This document shows, one piece after another, positions 42,817 to 52,665 of a DNA stretch of 64,000 nt (position 1 is its first letter; every line of letters starts with the position of its first letter). The position numbers and the translations under genes are program-made. This DNA is from Verrucomicrobiota bacterium. Its GTDB lineage: Bacteria; Verrucomicrobiota; Verrucomicrobiia; Limisphaerales; UBA8199. Location of the stretch: positions 24,667 to 88,666 of the forward strand of contig JAAYVL010000153.1 in assembly GCA_012517205.1 (NCBI GenBank), given 5' to 3'. The notes beneath the pieces were generated by a model that was not told the origin of the DNA, did not search any database, and saw only the letters and a program-made list of their open reading frames with translations.

Positions 42817-42963
42817 GCTTGGCTGGTGGATTGGAGGGTTGCCCAAGACAAGCAGTATCTGTGGGCCAGAGATCAGCTTCGGTTATCTGGGGGCAAGGAT
42901 CAATGAGCCGTGCTCCAAATTGCCTGGAAGCGCATGGTGGCGAAAAAAAAGCGAAAAAATCTT

Positions 42964-43011
42964 TTGACAAACACTTGCTGCCAGGTGTAAATACATTGTA
43001 GATACATTGTA
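42964..43011 (+). promoter_or_regulatory. Candidate promoter with twin palindromic operator for the TA module
   Basis: TTGACA (42964-42969), TAAATA (42988-42993), then TACATTGTA at 42992-43000 and 43003-43011, 11 bp centre to centre. Confidence 0.6.
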
Positions 43012-43039
43012 TGGGCTTTATACAGACGAGAAAGTCTCT

Positions 43040-43327
43040 ATGGATTTTGACTGGAATAATCCGCCCTTCAATTTAGACAGGTCTTTGACGTTGCGGGAAA
43101 TCGAGGAATCGTTTGAGGATCCGTTTGCCATTCGGCTGTTGCCGGACTCGGCACGGTTTGCCGTGCAGGCGCGGTTCTTTAACCTGGGGGTTTCGGCGGC
43201 CGGGACGGGGATTTTCAGTGTGTATCGGACCAACGGCAAGCAGGCCCGCGTGTTGTTCGCGCGGCCATTCGAACCCGAGGAACGGTTTTTCTACCAGCGC
43301 AAAGTGGATCAGGCCCTGGCGCAGTAG
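43040..43327 (+). CDS. BrnT-like toxin family protein
   Basis: MDFDWNNPPFN...SFEDPFAIRLLPD...ARFFNLGVSAAGTGIFSVYRTNGKQARVLFARPFEPEERFFYQRK matches the overall BrnT layout; followed by a CopG-type partner. Confidence 0.6.
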   Translation: MDFDWNNPPFNLDRSLTLREIEESFEDPFAIRLLPDSARFAVQARFFNLGVSAAGTGIFSVYRTNGKQARVLFARPFEPEERFFYQRKVDQALAQ

Positions 43328-43365
43328 GCGCCGGGCGTGGAGAGAAGTTATCGCGGACAAGTTAA

Positions 43366-43653
43366 GTGAGCAGAACAATGCGCGCCATTGCCAAATGGGA
43401 AGAAGTGCCAATCTTCGACAGCGAAGAGGCTGAGGCGGATTTCTGGGCGGAGAACAAGCCGGATCTGCGCCTGATGGAAGGCGCGGTGGCGACGCCCTCG
43501 GAGACGGCGGGCTCGGTGGCCATCTCGTTGCGAATTGACGCCCGGATGCTGGCCCGCATCAAGCGCCTGGCCCAGTCCCGTTACTTGAATTACCAGAGCA
43601 TGATCAAGCAATGGCTCAGTGAGCGATTGGAATCCGAATTGCGCGAACGATGA
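43366..43653 (+). CDS. BrnA/CopG-like (ribbon-helix-helix) antitoxin
   Basis: WEEVPIFDSEEAEADFWAEN...VAISLRIDARMLARIKRLAQSRYLNYQSMIKQWLSERLESE. Confidence 0.75.
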   Translation: MSRTMRAIAKWEEVPIFDSEEAEADFWAENKPDLRLMEGAVATPSETAGSVAISLRIDARMLARIKRLAQSRYLNYQSMIKQWLSERLESELRER

Positions 43654-44423
43654 AGGGAGACGAACGAATGAAGAAGGCAAATGGCGAAAGACCGAATCGG
43701 GAACGCGTCCCGAGGTCCGCGGCGGCCCGGCGTGTGCGGCGCGCCCGTCCGCGGGGCGGTGCGTTCACGCTGATCGAGCTCCTGGTTGTCATCGCGGTCA
43801 TTGCCATCCTGGCGGCTTTGACGTTTCCCGCGGTGCGCGGCGTCCGGATTTCCATGACGCGCGCCCGGGCCAAGGGCGAGATGGCGCAGATTGAAACCGC
43901 CATTGAGCGCTACAAGGACAAGCTCGGCCACTACCCGCCCGACGCCCGGCTGGCGGGCAATCCCAATCCGTATGCCCTGAATACGCTTTATTATGAATTG
44001 CTGGGGACCACCAATGCCGGCGGCGTCTTCCGCACGCTCGACGACAGCGCGCAAATCGAGGAGGCGAGGATTCCCCTGGTGTTTGGCCCGGAGGTCAGGG
44101 GATTCGTGAACTGCGCCCACTCCGGCGGGGATGAAGCCGTGGTCGCGAGGTCATTTTTGCGGGGGCTCAATGGGAAGCAATACCTGGCCATCACCAATGG
44201 CGCCTCGGCGGATCCGGTTTGCACGGTGCTGGGCAGCGCGCTGGAGGGGCCGCTGGTTTACCAGGATGCCCGGGGCGCCAAGCTCAACCCCTGGCGCTAT
44301 AACTCTTCCAATCCGACCAATAATCCCAACTCGTTCGATTTGTGGATGGATATCGCGGTTGGCGGCAAGACCAACCGCATTTGCAACTGGAGCGACAAGC
44401 CGCTGGTGGTCAGCGCGCCGTGA
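43650..44423 (+). CDS. Type II secretion/type IV pilus pseudopilin (GspG-like)
   Basis: Prepilin motif GGAFTLIELLVVIAVIAILAALTFPAVRGVRISMTRARAKGEMAQIETAIERYKDKLGHYPP. Confidence 0.9.
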   Translation: MKGDERMKKANGERPNRERVPRSAAARRVRRARPRGGAFTLIELLVVIAVIAILAALTFPAVRGVRISMTRARAKGEMAQIETAIERYKDKLGHYPPDARLAGNPNPYALNTLYYELLGTTNAGGVFRTLDDSAQIEEARIPLVFGPEVRGFVNCAHSGGDEAVVARSFLRGLNGKQYLAITNGASADPVCTVLGSALEGPLVYQDARGAKLNPWRYNSSNPTNNPNSFDLWMDIAVGGKTNRICNWSDKPLVVSAP

Positions 44424-44680
44424 ATGCCATGACTGCGCCCGCTCAACTTCGATTACCCCGGGGCGCTTGCGGAAGCGGCCGCGCCGGGCGACCCCGGGCG
44501 GCCCAGCGGGTGCCGATTGCCTGGCAGGAGAACGAGTGGCGTCCGGCGATTGTCGTTTCCGCCGCGCGTCCGCGCCGCGCGCCCGTCCGCGCCGGAAATC
44601 CGCGCGTTCCCCGGTTTTCCCGGGCCGGTTTTATTTTCCGTCAAACCCATCCCCGGCGCTTTGCCGCGCCCGCCAAATTT

Positions 44681-45592
44681 ATGAAATACCTTGCTTCGCT
44701 TCATTCCTGCTCCGCCCCAGCCCGGCCGCGGGCGCCGCATCGCGGCCGCCGTTCGCGCCGGGGGTTCACCCTGATCGAACTGCTCGTCGTCATCGCCATC
44801 ATCGCCATCCTGGCGGCGCTGCTGTTGCCCGCGCTGGCCCGGGTGAAGGTGCAGGCCCAAGTCAAGAAGGCGCACTTGGACGTGGGCAGCATTGCCAATG
44901 CGATTCATACCTACGAGGCGGATTACAGCAAGTTCCCCGTCTCCAGCGCCGGGACAATCAGCGCCCTCAGCGAAGCCGCGCGGCAAGGCGAGGATTTCAC
45001 CTATGGCACCAAAGGGGTGAGTTGCGTGGGGCCGAGCGGCCCCAATGGGATGGACCAGGGCTTCAGCACTCCCGCGGGCGGCGCGTTGCAGAAAGTGGAA
45101 GCGATGGGTTCCTACCAGACCAATAACGCCGAGGTCATGGCGGTGCTGCTGGACGTGGAGTCCTGGCCCAACTCGCCCAGCCAGCCCACCATCAACAAGG
45201 GACACGTCAAGAATCCCAACAAGACCCGCTATCTCAATGCCACCATGGCCGGCAACAACGAGATGCCCGGCGTGGGCACGGACGGCACCTATCGCGATCC
45301 CTGGGGCAACCCCTACATCATTACCATTGACTTGAACTTTGATGACAAGGCGCGGGATGCGTTTTACTGCCAGCAGGCCGTCTCGGAGGATCCGGCCGAT
45401 GCCAATAAAGGGTTGAATGGGCTTATCCTCAAGCGCGACAGCAATGGCAACCCCGCCCCCGTCAACGGGAGGCGGGTCTTTGAGGCCAACGCGCCGGTGA
45501 TGGTCTGGTCGGCCGGGCCGGATACCCGGATTGATCCGCACGCGAAGGCCACCCAGGGCGCCAACAAAGATAACGTGGTGAGTTGGAAATAG
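44681..45592 (+). CDS. Pseudopilin (GspG-like)
   Basis: RRGFTLIELLVVIAIIAILAALLLPALARVKVQAQVKKAHLDVGSIANAIHTYEADYSKFP. Confidence 0.9.
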   Translation: MKYLASLHSCSAPARPRAPHRGRRSRRGFTLIELLVVIAIIAILAALLLPALARVKVQAQVKKAHLDVGSIANAIHTYEADYSKFPVSSAGTISALSEAARQGEDFTYGTKGVSCVGPSGPNGMDQGFSTPAGGALQKVEAMGSYQTNNAEVMAVLLDVESWPNSPSQPTINKGHVKNPNKTRYLNATMAGNNEMPGVGTDGTYRDPWGNPYIITIDLNFDDKARDAFYCQQAVSEDPADANKGLNGLILKRDSNGNPAPVNGRRVFEANAPVMVWSAGPDTRIDPHAKATQGANKDNVVSWK

Positions 45593-45603
45593 CCGCCGTG
45601 AAG

Positions 45604-46500
45604 ATGAAACTTCCCATGCCCCGGCTCGCGCCCATCCCCGCTCGCGGGGCGTGGCCGCGCGGCGTGACCGCCCCGGGGAACCGGGGCGAACGGGCCGCCG
45701 GTTCTCCGCCATCCCGCGCCGTGAGCGGTGGCCGGCGGCGGGCGTTTACGCTGCTCGAATTGCTGGCGGTGATAGCCATTATGGGCATCCTGGCGGCCAT
45801 TTCCCTTCCGGCGATTCGGGGGCTTAAGCCCAACGCCAAAGTGGCCGCCACCCGGCAGTTGCTCGATGCGGTCAGCCGCGCCCGGCAGTTGGCCATCAGC
45901 CAGCGCACCACCGTTTACATGGTGTTTTTATCCACCAATTTCTTCAATGGCCTGAGCGGCGCCAACCTGGACCGCGTCCGGCCGCTGCTGGATAAACAGA
46001 TGATTGGCTATGCGTATGTCTCCCCGCGCAGCGTGGGGGATCAACCCGGCGCGCACACGCCCCGCTATCTTTCCTCGTGGAAGACGCTGCCGCAGGGCGC
46101 CTTCATCCCGCTGGGGAAGTTCGATCGGGGGCTGACGCTGACCAACACCTCGCTGCTGCCGGCGGGAGCGTCGCTGTTTGTCCCCGGGTTTGCCTATACC
46201 AACAGTCTTCCCTTTCCCTCGGAGGCGGACCCGGTGACCGTGCCGGTGTGGCTGCCTTATATCGCCTTTGACGCCACCGGTTCGCTGGTGCGGGAGCCGG
46301 GGAAAGAGGGCCAGCCGGAACTCATCCCGCTGTCGGAGGGGAACATCCTCTTTGCGCGCGACCGGGATAGCAAGGCGGCGCAGCCGCTGCCGCCGCAGGC
46401 GAACGAGCAGCCGCCCGGCAACACGCTCGAAAACTACAGCATGATTTACATAGAACCGCTCACCGGCCGGGCCCGGGTGGAGAGTCGAAAGGTGCAATGA
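45604..46500 (+). CDS. Pseudopilin (GspH-like)
   Basis: RRAFTLLELLAVIAIMGILAAISLPAIRGLKPNAKVAATRQLLDAVSRARQLAISQRTTVYMVF. Confidence 0.88.
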   Translation: MKLPMPRLAPIPARGAWPRGVTAPGNRGERAAGSPPSRAVSGGRRRAFTLLELLAVIAIMGILAAISLPAIRGLKPNAKVAATRQLLDAVSRARQLAISQRTTVYMVFLSTNFFNGLSGANLDRVRPLLDKQMIGYAYVSPRSVGDQPGAHTPRYLSSWKTLPQGAFIPLGKFDRGLTLTNTSLLPAGASLFVPGFAYTNSLPFPSEADPVTVPVWLPYIAFDATGSLVREPGKEGQPELIPLSEGNILFARDRDSKAAQPLPPQANEQPPGNTLENYSMIYIEPLTGRARVESRKVQ

Positions 46501-47381
46501 AAACCGCAGACCGAGAAAGGGAGCTTCGCGGCGGGAGGGCGGCGGCCGGGGGGCCGGACGGGCAGGGGCTCCCGTATTCCGCCCGGCGCGCAGCGCGGGC
46601 CTTTACGATGATCGAGATCGCGATCAGCCTGGCGGTGATTGCGTTTGCCATGGTCGCCATCATCGGCGTGCTGCCCATCGGGATGAACACGCAAAAGGAT
46701 AACCGCGAGGAGACCATCATCAACCAGGATGCCGTGCTGCTGATGGAGGCCATTTGCTCGGGCGCCCGGGGGCTGGACTACCTGACCAACTACGTCGTGG
46801 CGATTACCAACTGGGTGACCCTTTGCGATCCCAGCGGGCATCCCAGCTTGGCGACCGATGTTTATGGCTATACGTACACCGAATCTTCGTGCAACGGGAC
46901 GCCGCTGGATCCGCCTTTCCCGCTCACCAACGGCCTGCGCATCGTGGGGCTGCTGAGCACGCCCAAGTACCTGCTGCCGCCGGGCGGGGGATGGGGGAAC
47001 ACCAGCTACCTCAGCAACCGGGTGGTGGCTTACGTCCGCTCCCTGAGCGGGTCCGCGAGCGAGAAGGCGCCCCAGGACAATAAAGACGCGCAGGATTTCG
47101 CCTTCAGCTATCGCGTGACGGCGGAAGTGGTTCCCTGCTGGACCAACTATATTGATCCGAGCTGGATACAGTCGCCGGCGGATCTGGCGGTGGCCAAAAA
47201 CCTGCAGGCCAATCTGCATGACGTGCGTTTGCTCTTTCGCTGGCCGCTCCGCTCGCGGGGGCAGTTGGGGACGGGCAGCCAAAGTTATCGCACGCTGGTG
47301 GGCGGCCGGCTGGCGCAGATCAATGATATTGGGTACCCGCTCTTCTTCTTCGAAGCCCGCAACTACACCAACGCGCCGTGA
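46497..47381 (+). CDS. Pseudopilin (PilV/GspI-like)
   Basis: ARAFTMIEIAISLAVIAFAMVAIIGVLPIGMNTQKDNREETIINQDAVLLMEAI; ATGA overlap with preceding ORF. Confidence 0.85.
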   Translation: MKTADRERELRGGRAAAGGPDGQGLPYSARRAARAFTMIEIAISLAVIAFAMVAIIGVLPIGMNTQKDNREETIINQDAVLLMEAICSGARGLDYLTNYVVAITNWVTLCDPSGHPSLATDVYGYTYTESSCNGTPLDPPFPLTNGLRIVGLLSTPKYLLPPGGGWGNTSYLSNRVVAYVRSLSGSASEKAPQDNKDAQDFAFSYRVTAEVVPCWTNYIDPSWIQSPADLAVAKNLQANLHDVRLLFRWPLRSRGQLGTGSQSYRTLVGGRLAQINDIGYPLFFFEARNYTNAP

Positions 47382-48385
47382 AATCCCTTCTGACTATTGC
47401 CCGCGGACTGCGGAATGCGCGCCGTTCCCGGCACGGCTTCACGCTGGTCGAAATCCTCGTCACCGTCGCGCTGCTGGCGTTCATCATCCTGGGGTTGTAT
47501 GCCATGTTCAGCCAGGTGCAGCGCGCGTTTCGCCAGAGCATGGGCCAGGTGGACCTGCTGGAGGCCGGCCGGGCCGTTACGGAAATGCTCCCGCGTGAGC
47601 TGGAGCAGGTTGTTCCCGCCGGGCATCCGTATCCCTACGGCGTCAACTTCTGCGTGCAGCTCCCGCCCGGGACGCCCTTGACCCTGCCGCTGCCGGGCAG
47701 CTCTCTGCTGCGGACGAACCTGCTGCAGGATTGCTTTTTGCTGCGGCGGGACAACCAGACGTGGGAGGGGATTGGCTACTGCGTGCGCACCAACGATGCC
47801 GAGGGGCGCCTTTGGCTGGCTGAGTCCGGCCCTGGTCAGATGAGCGTTGGCTCGCTTTACCGCTTCTACGCCCGGACCAATTTCCTGGGGCCCAGGGGGC
47901 TGCCTTCGGACCCGAGCATCCTCTACCGGGATTTTCAGGCGGCCTGTGTTTCCGGATCGGCCGCCTCGCGCAATATCTCCAATCGCATTTGCGATGGGGT
48001 CATACACTTTTACTTCCGCACCTTTGCCCCCAACAGCTTCCCCATTTTCAGCGATGGCGTTCGGACGAACGCGTTCTACCGCGCGGATGGGGGCTTGAGC
48101 TACCCGTGGGTTTATGGGGAGATCGTGGGGGCTTGGACCGATGGCAATTTCCGTTATCCGGATAATTTGGCCGGCTGTTATTTTCTCAGCAATGCGCTGC
48201 CCGCTTATGTGGAAATGGAACTGGGCATCCTGGACCAGCGCGCCTGGAAGCGCTTCAACGCGATTGGCGCGCCCGCCGCCCAACTCGCTTACCTGCGCGA
48301 TCCGGAAAACCTGATTAGCGGCCGGCTCCAGCTTTTCCGCCAGCGCATTCCGATTCGCAACGTTGATCCCTCGGCCTACCAATGA
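47378..48385 (+). CDS. Pseudopilin (GspJ/PilW-like)
   Basis: RHGFTLVEILVTVALLAFIILGLYAMFSQVQRAFRQSMGQVDLLEAGRAVTEMLPRELEQ. Confidence 0.85.
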   Translation: MKSLLTIARGLRNARRSRHGFTLVEILVTVALLAFIILGLYAMFSQVQRAFRQSMGQVDLLEAGRAVTEMLPRELEQVVPAGHPYPYGVNFCVQLPPGTPLTLPLPGSSLLRTNLLQDCFLLRRDNQTWEGIGYCVRTNDAEGRLWLAESGPGQMSVGSLYRFYARTNFLGPRGLPSDPSILYRDFQAACVSGSAASRNISNRICDGVIHFYFRTFAPNSFPIFSDGVRTNAFYRADGGLSYPWVYGEIVGAWTDGNFRYPDNLAGCYFLSNALPAYVEMELGILDQRAWKRFNAIGAPAAQLAYLRDPENLISGRLQLFRQRIPIRNVDPSAYQ

Positions 48386-51300
48386 GAAGAGAATGCAGCA
48401 TGAAGGATGAAGAATGCAGATTGCCGGGTGTGGCGGCGACCCTTCCGCGCTCCGCGCTCCGCCTCAGGGCCGGTGACAAAGCCGGCGGCGCGCGGGCGTC
48501 CTCGCCCGCTTTGGGCTTGGGGGGGGCGAAAACCAGCCTTTTCGCGCGGAACTGCAGACGGTTTAAGCGGGCGGGGACGCCCGCGCGCCGGCACGATGGG
48601 GACTTCGCCACTGGCCCTGCTCTCCGAGCTCCGCGCTCCGAATGCGGAGTTGCCTTGGTCGTTACCCTGGTGTTGATCACCGTCATCACGTTCATGGCGG
48701 TCACCTTTTTGATCGTCAGCCGCAGCCAGCATGGCGCCGTCGCCACCACCACCGACCAGGCCATCGCGCGCCTGGCGGCCAATGCCGCCCGCGATCGGGC
48801 CATCGTCGAGGCCCTGTCCCGGATGATGGCCCAGACCAACGAATTCAGTTATGGGATGTTGGTGGCCACCAATTACTTCAATCCGCTGGGGTTCGACCCC
48901 GGGGCGGTGCCGCAGGCGTCTCCCAATCCGACCAATGTCAACTACGATTATACGATCACGGGCGCGCCGCTTACTCCGGAACAGCGGCTGCAGAATATCG
49001 CCAACCTGTTATACGCGCCCCGCCCGCCGGTCTTCATCACCAACCGCCTAAGCCAGGCGAATGAGTTTCGGTTCTATCTCGATCTGAACCGCAACGGACT
49101 TCATGATCCCAGCGGTTTGTTGCCGGAAATTAACCCGCTGGGCGGCTTCTACGATTTGAATGGTGATTGGGTTCCTTATGCCTGGCCGCCGCCGTCTGGC
49201 ATCGTGAGCAACTTCTGCATGGGTGACCCGGAATGGATTGGCCTGTTGCAGCGCCCCGAATATGCGCACTCCAGTTCGAACCTCTTTATCGCCCGTTATA
49301 CGTACCTGGTGGTGCCGGCGGGGCAGACGCTGGATATCAATACGATCCATAACGACGCCAAGCTGCGGGTCATGACCGCCCCCGGGGACGGCTTTCTCCG
49401 CAACCAGGGCGTGGGCACTTGGGAAATCAACTTGGCTGCGTTTCTGGCGGACCTCAATACCAACCTTTGGCCAACGACGCCGTTGAATTTCTACAGCTTT
49501 GCACCTTACGCTTATGATGTCAGCTTTCCACCGCTGGCCAATCAGGGAGCGGCATTCGATGACGCTTTCGGCCTGTTGCATTACCGATACGCCACCAATG
49601 TGGACAACCTGGCGAAAGTTCAGGATCTGTTCGGCAACCCCGGGGCGCTCGCGTTCCAGGCTGACTTTGCGGATGTTTACTCCGGCGGTCCGGTGATGGA
49701 CGGGCTTTGGTGGCCGCCGCCCTTCTTCGGTAACATCAACCAGCCCAAGATCAGCCGCGACCCGTGGTCGGGTGGGGATAATCCCAACCGCTACTTTACC
49801 ACGCAGGATTTGTTCGATTCGGCCAAAACCCGGCCCGGCTGGCTTTCCGCGGGGGTGCCGTCTTTTACCGACCGTCTCAAGATGGCGGGAACCAATGTGG
49901 ATTCCTACAACCGCTACACGTTCTACCGCCTGCTTTCCCAGCTCGGCACGGATTCGGCGCCCGAGCCGAGCGGCAAGATGAATCTTAATTACCGCAATGT
50001 GGATGAGCACGGCTATGTGGTGCCGAATATGGTCACCAACTTCATCCCCTGGACGCCGGAACAGTTCTTCACAAATGCTGCCGTGCGGTTGCTGGCGGAT
50101 GCCGGCTATGCGGTTGGTCATGGCCGCAGCACCTCAAACCTGCTGGTTCTGGTCACCAATTCCTTTGGCGGCCGTGGGATCGTGACGACCAATCTCAACA
50201 TTCCGATCTGGCCTACGAATTACTATACCCCCAGCGTGCATCGCCTTTTGCAGCTTGCTGCCAACCTTTACGATGCCACGACCGTCACGAATGAGGCGGG
50301 CACCACGGCGACCGGGATCAAGCTCTCGCTTCCCACCATATTCCGGCCGGTGTTCGCTGGCAACGCGGCCAGCGGGTACATTTCCGTGGTTGGTTATCGT
50401 GAAGTCACCAGTGCGGACACCGCCGACTTGGTTGACAATAGATATGATTTGGTGCGTGATCTGACCGATACCAACGATCTGCCACAGTTTGATCCCGCCC
50501 GGGATATGGCCTACAACGTTCCGCTGGTGATTGGGGCCAAAAAAGGCTTTCCCAACTTTAATGAGTTTGTCCTGCAAACCCAGATTCAGGTTACGCGCAA
50601 GCTGCAGTTCCACCGGCCCGGAGTTTCCACGACCGAACCCGTCAACGAGATTGACCAGATGTTTGTCGTAGGTATTACCAATACGCTGGGGATCGAGGCT
50701 TGGAACTCCTACGCGACCAACTTTCCCCGAGGCCTTACCATGGTGGTTTGGCCGGACATCGGTCTTTATCTCACCAATCGTGAGTCGGGCAAATGGCTCA
50801 ATGAGCCGCCGCTGTTGTCGCGGTATCGGCAGGGAACCCCCGCCGTGAAAACGAATTTCCCCGCGAACTCATGGCCGGGTTATGCTTCGGAATCGCCCAA
50901 GGCGTCTTTTCAAATTCCCCTGGCGTCCAACGTCGTTTTCTTGCCCAAGATGACGTATCGAAGAACGCCGACGGATGGTTTCGTGCCCTTGACCGGCGCG
51001 TTCGAACGCACGATTGGTTCCACCAACTTCTATATCCCCCAATGGAGCGTGAGAGTCAAAGCCCGGCTGCGGTTTGCGCTGGTGGATGACGGGACAGGGC
51101 GGATTGTGGATTATGTGAACCTTGCCGATGATAATTTCCAGGACCTGACGGAGGTTCTCACCCAGGGCGGAAATAATAGTGTGACCTACACGCCCGACGG
51201 CAGAAATGGCAGCATGTGGCTCACCAACCGCATGTATGGCCGGCCGGCAAACGATGTCACCACGGCGACCTTTGGCATTCAAAATCAAATTGAGGCCTGC

Positions 51301-52653
51301 TTTAACAAGATTACGGTGGACTGGAAAAGCGCCCTCGAAGAGCACCCGGCCGGGATGAGCCGGGAAGAGGCGATTCAGTTTTTCAAGGGCCAGTTTATCC
51401 GTGGTTACCAGAAAGCGTCCAATACCTTCCACGCCCCCTTCCAGCCGTTCCGGAATGTTTACCTGGTGACTTCCTGGCAGGCTAATGATCCGCTGGTGCA
51501 TTATATGACCGGCGACCTGCGGGATGAATCAGGAACGCAACCCAGGCTAGTGCTCGACCAGTTCAGCAGTGGTGCGCCCACTGAGAATCTTGGCCGGGTG
51601 AACGACCGCTATGAGCCTTGGGGCCGGCTTCGCAGCGGTTCGGCCGGTGCCCTCAATAGCCGCTACGAGATGGCGGTTAAAGACCCCGTTTCAACCGCTA
51701 CCGTAAAGCGGCCTGAGGGGCGCTCGGACGACTGGGATTTCCCTACCAACCGGCTCCCGAACATAGGCTGGGTGGGGCGCATTCATCGCGGGACACCCTG
51801 GCAGACGGTTTATTTGAAGCCGCAAGGCTATGACCCGGCCAACTGGCAGCGGTGGACCGGCAATGGCGTTGCGATGACTAATTTCGGCCAGCTTGCCGCT
51901 TCGGTGCCGATTCCGGTGAATTCTGTTTATGCCGATGCGTACCTGTCCCAGCCGACCAACGATTGGCGGTTGCTGGATCTGTTCACCACGGCCCTCAACG
52001 ATAATGCCACCCGCGGCCAGTTATCCATCAATCAGACCAATCTGGCAGCCTGGTCGGCTGTTTTAAGCGGCGTTATTGCGCTCACCAACTTTGACGTGAA
52101 CGGCAAACCTGGATTGACTCCGTATGTGATCGCGCCCGCGGGCGTATATAATCCACGCAATACCAACACCTGGACACCCGTGGCGCGGATCGTTAATGCG
52201 ATTAATGCCGCGCGAGCCAACACCAATGCCGGCCGGTTTATCTTCCCGAATCAGACTTTCCGCCGTCTGGGGGATATTCTGACCGTGCCAGAACTCACGA
52301 TTGCGTCGCCCTTCCTGAATACCAACGTGCCGCCGGGCGACCCGAACTACGCCTTGAACGATGCCGCCTATGAACGATTGCCGCAGCAAATAGCCGGATT
52401 GTTGAAGGTGGATTCCGTCCCCCGGTTCGTGATCTACTCTTTCGGCCAGGCCCTTAAACCCGCATTGCGGGCGCCGTTTGTCACTAGCGGCGACTTCCGT
52501 GGCCTGTGTACGAACTATCAAATTATGGCTGAAACCGCCACGCGCACCGTCGTGCGTTTCGAGGGCGTCAGCCCTTATCAGCGTGGCACTCCAGCGGCCA
52601 CCCGGGTCCTGCATCCGGTAATTGAAAGCAGTAACGTGCTGCCCCTCGACTAA
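48382..52653 (+). CDS. Very large PilX/GspK-like surface or pilus-tip protein (1423 aa)
   Basis: Single N-terminal TM GVALVVTLVLITVITFMAVTFLIVSRSQHGAVATTTDQAIARLAANAARDRAI; long extracytoplasmic region; ATGA overlap with preceding pseudopilin. Confidence 0.75.
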   Translation: MRRECSMKDEECRLPGVAATLPRSALRLRAGDKAGGARASSPALGLGGAKTSLFARNCRRFKRAGTPARRHDGDFATGPALRAPRSECGVALVVTLVLITVITFMAVTFLIVSRSQHGAVATTTDQAIARLAANAARDRAIVEALSRMMAQTNEFSYGMLVATNYFNPLGFDPGAVPQASPNPTNVNYDYTITGAPLTPEQRLQNIANLLYAPRPPVFITNRLSQANEFRFYLDLNRNGLHDPSGLLPEINPLGGFYDLNGDWVPYAWPPPSGIVSNFCMGDPEWIGLLQRPEYAHSSSNLFIARYTYLVVPAGQTLDINTIHNDAKLRVMTAPGDGFLRNQGVGTWEINLAAFLADLNTNLWPTTPLNFYSFAPYAYDVSFPPLANQGAAFDDAFGLLHYRYATNVDNLAKVQDLFGNPGALAFQADFADVYSGGPVMDGLWWPPPFFGNINQPKISRDPWSGGDNPNRYFTTQDLFDSAKTRPGWLSAGVPSFTDRLKMAGTNVDSYNRYTFYRLLSQLGTDSAPEPSGKMNLNYRNVDEHGYVVPNMVTNFIPWTPEQFFTNAAVRLLADAGYAVGHGRSTSNLLVLVTNSFGGRGIVTTNLNIPIWPTNYYTPSVHRLLQLAANLYDATTVTNEAGTTATGIKLSLPTIFRPVFAGNAASGYISVVGYREVTSADTADLVDNRYDLVRDLTDTNDLPQFDPARDMAYNVPLVIGAKKGFPNFNEFVLQTQIQVTRKLQFHRPGVSTTEPVNEIDQMFVVGITNTLGIEAWNSYATNFPRGLTMVVWPDIGLYLTNRESGKWLNEPPLLSRYRQGTPAVKTNFPANSWPGYASESPKASFQIPLASNVVFLPKMTYRRTPTDGFVPLTGAFERTIGSTNFYIPQWSVRVKARLRFALVDDGTGRIVDYVNLADDNFQDLTEVLTQGGNNSVTYTPDGRNGSMWLTNRMYGRPANDVTTATFGIQNQIEACFNKITVDWKSALEEHPAGMSREEAIQFFKGQFIRGYQKASNTFHAPFQPFRNVYLVTSWQANDPLVHYMTGDLRDESGTQPRLVLDQFSSGAPTENLGRVNDRYEPWGRLRSGSAGALNSRYEMAVKDPVSTATVKRPEGRSDDWDFPTNRLPNIGWVGRIHRGTPWQTVYLKPQGYDPANWQRWTGNGVAMTNFGQLAASVPIPVNSVYADAYLSQPTNDWRLLDLFTTALNDNATRGQLSINQTNLAAWSAVLSGVIALTNFDVNGKPGLTPYVIAPAGVYNPRNTNTWTPVARIVNAINAARANTNAGRFIFPNQTFRRLGDILTVPELTIASPFLNTNVPPGDPNYALNDAAYERLPQQIAGLLKVDSVPRFVIYSFGQALKPALRAPFVTSGDFRGLCTNYQIMAETATRTVVRFEGVSPYQRGTPAATRVLHPVIESSNVLPLD

Positions 52654-52665
52654 CTACCACTTCTT

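Noticed and set aside
43750-47480. Recurrent FTLIELLVVIAIIAILAAL coding segments as a DNA repeat
   Set aside because: Explained by homologous prepilin signal sequences in paralogous pseudopilins.
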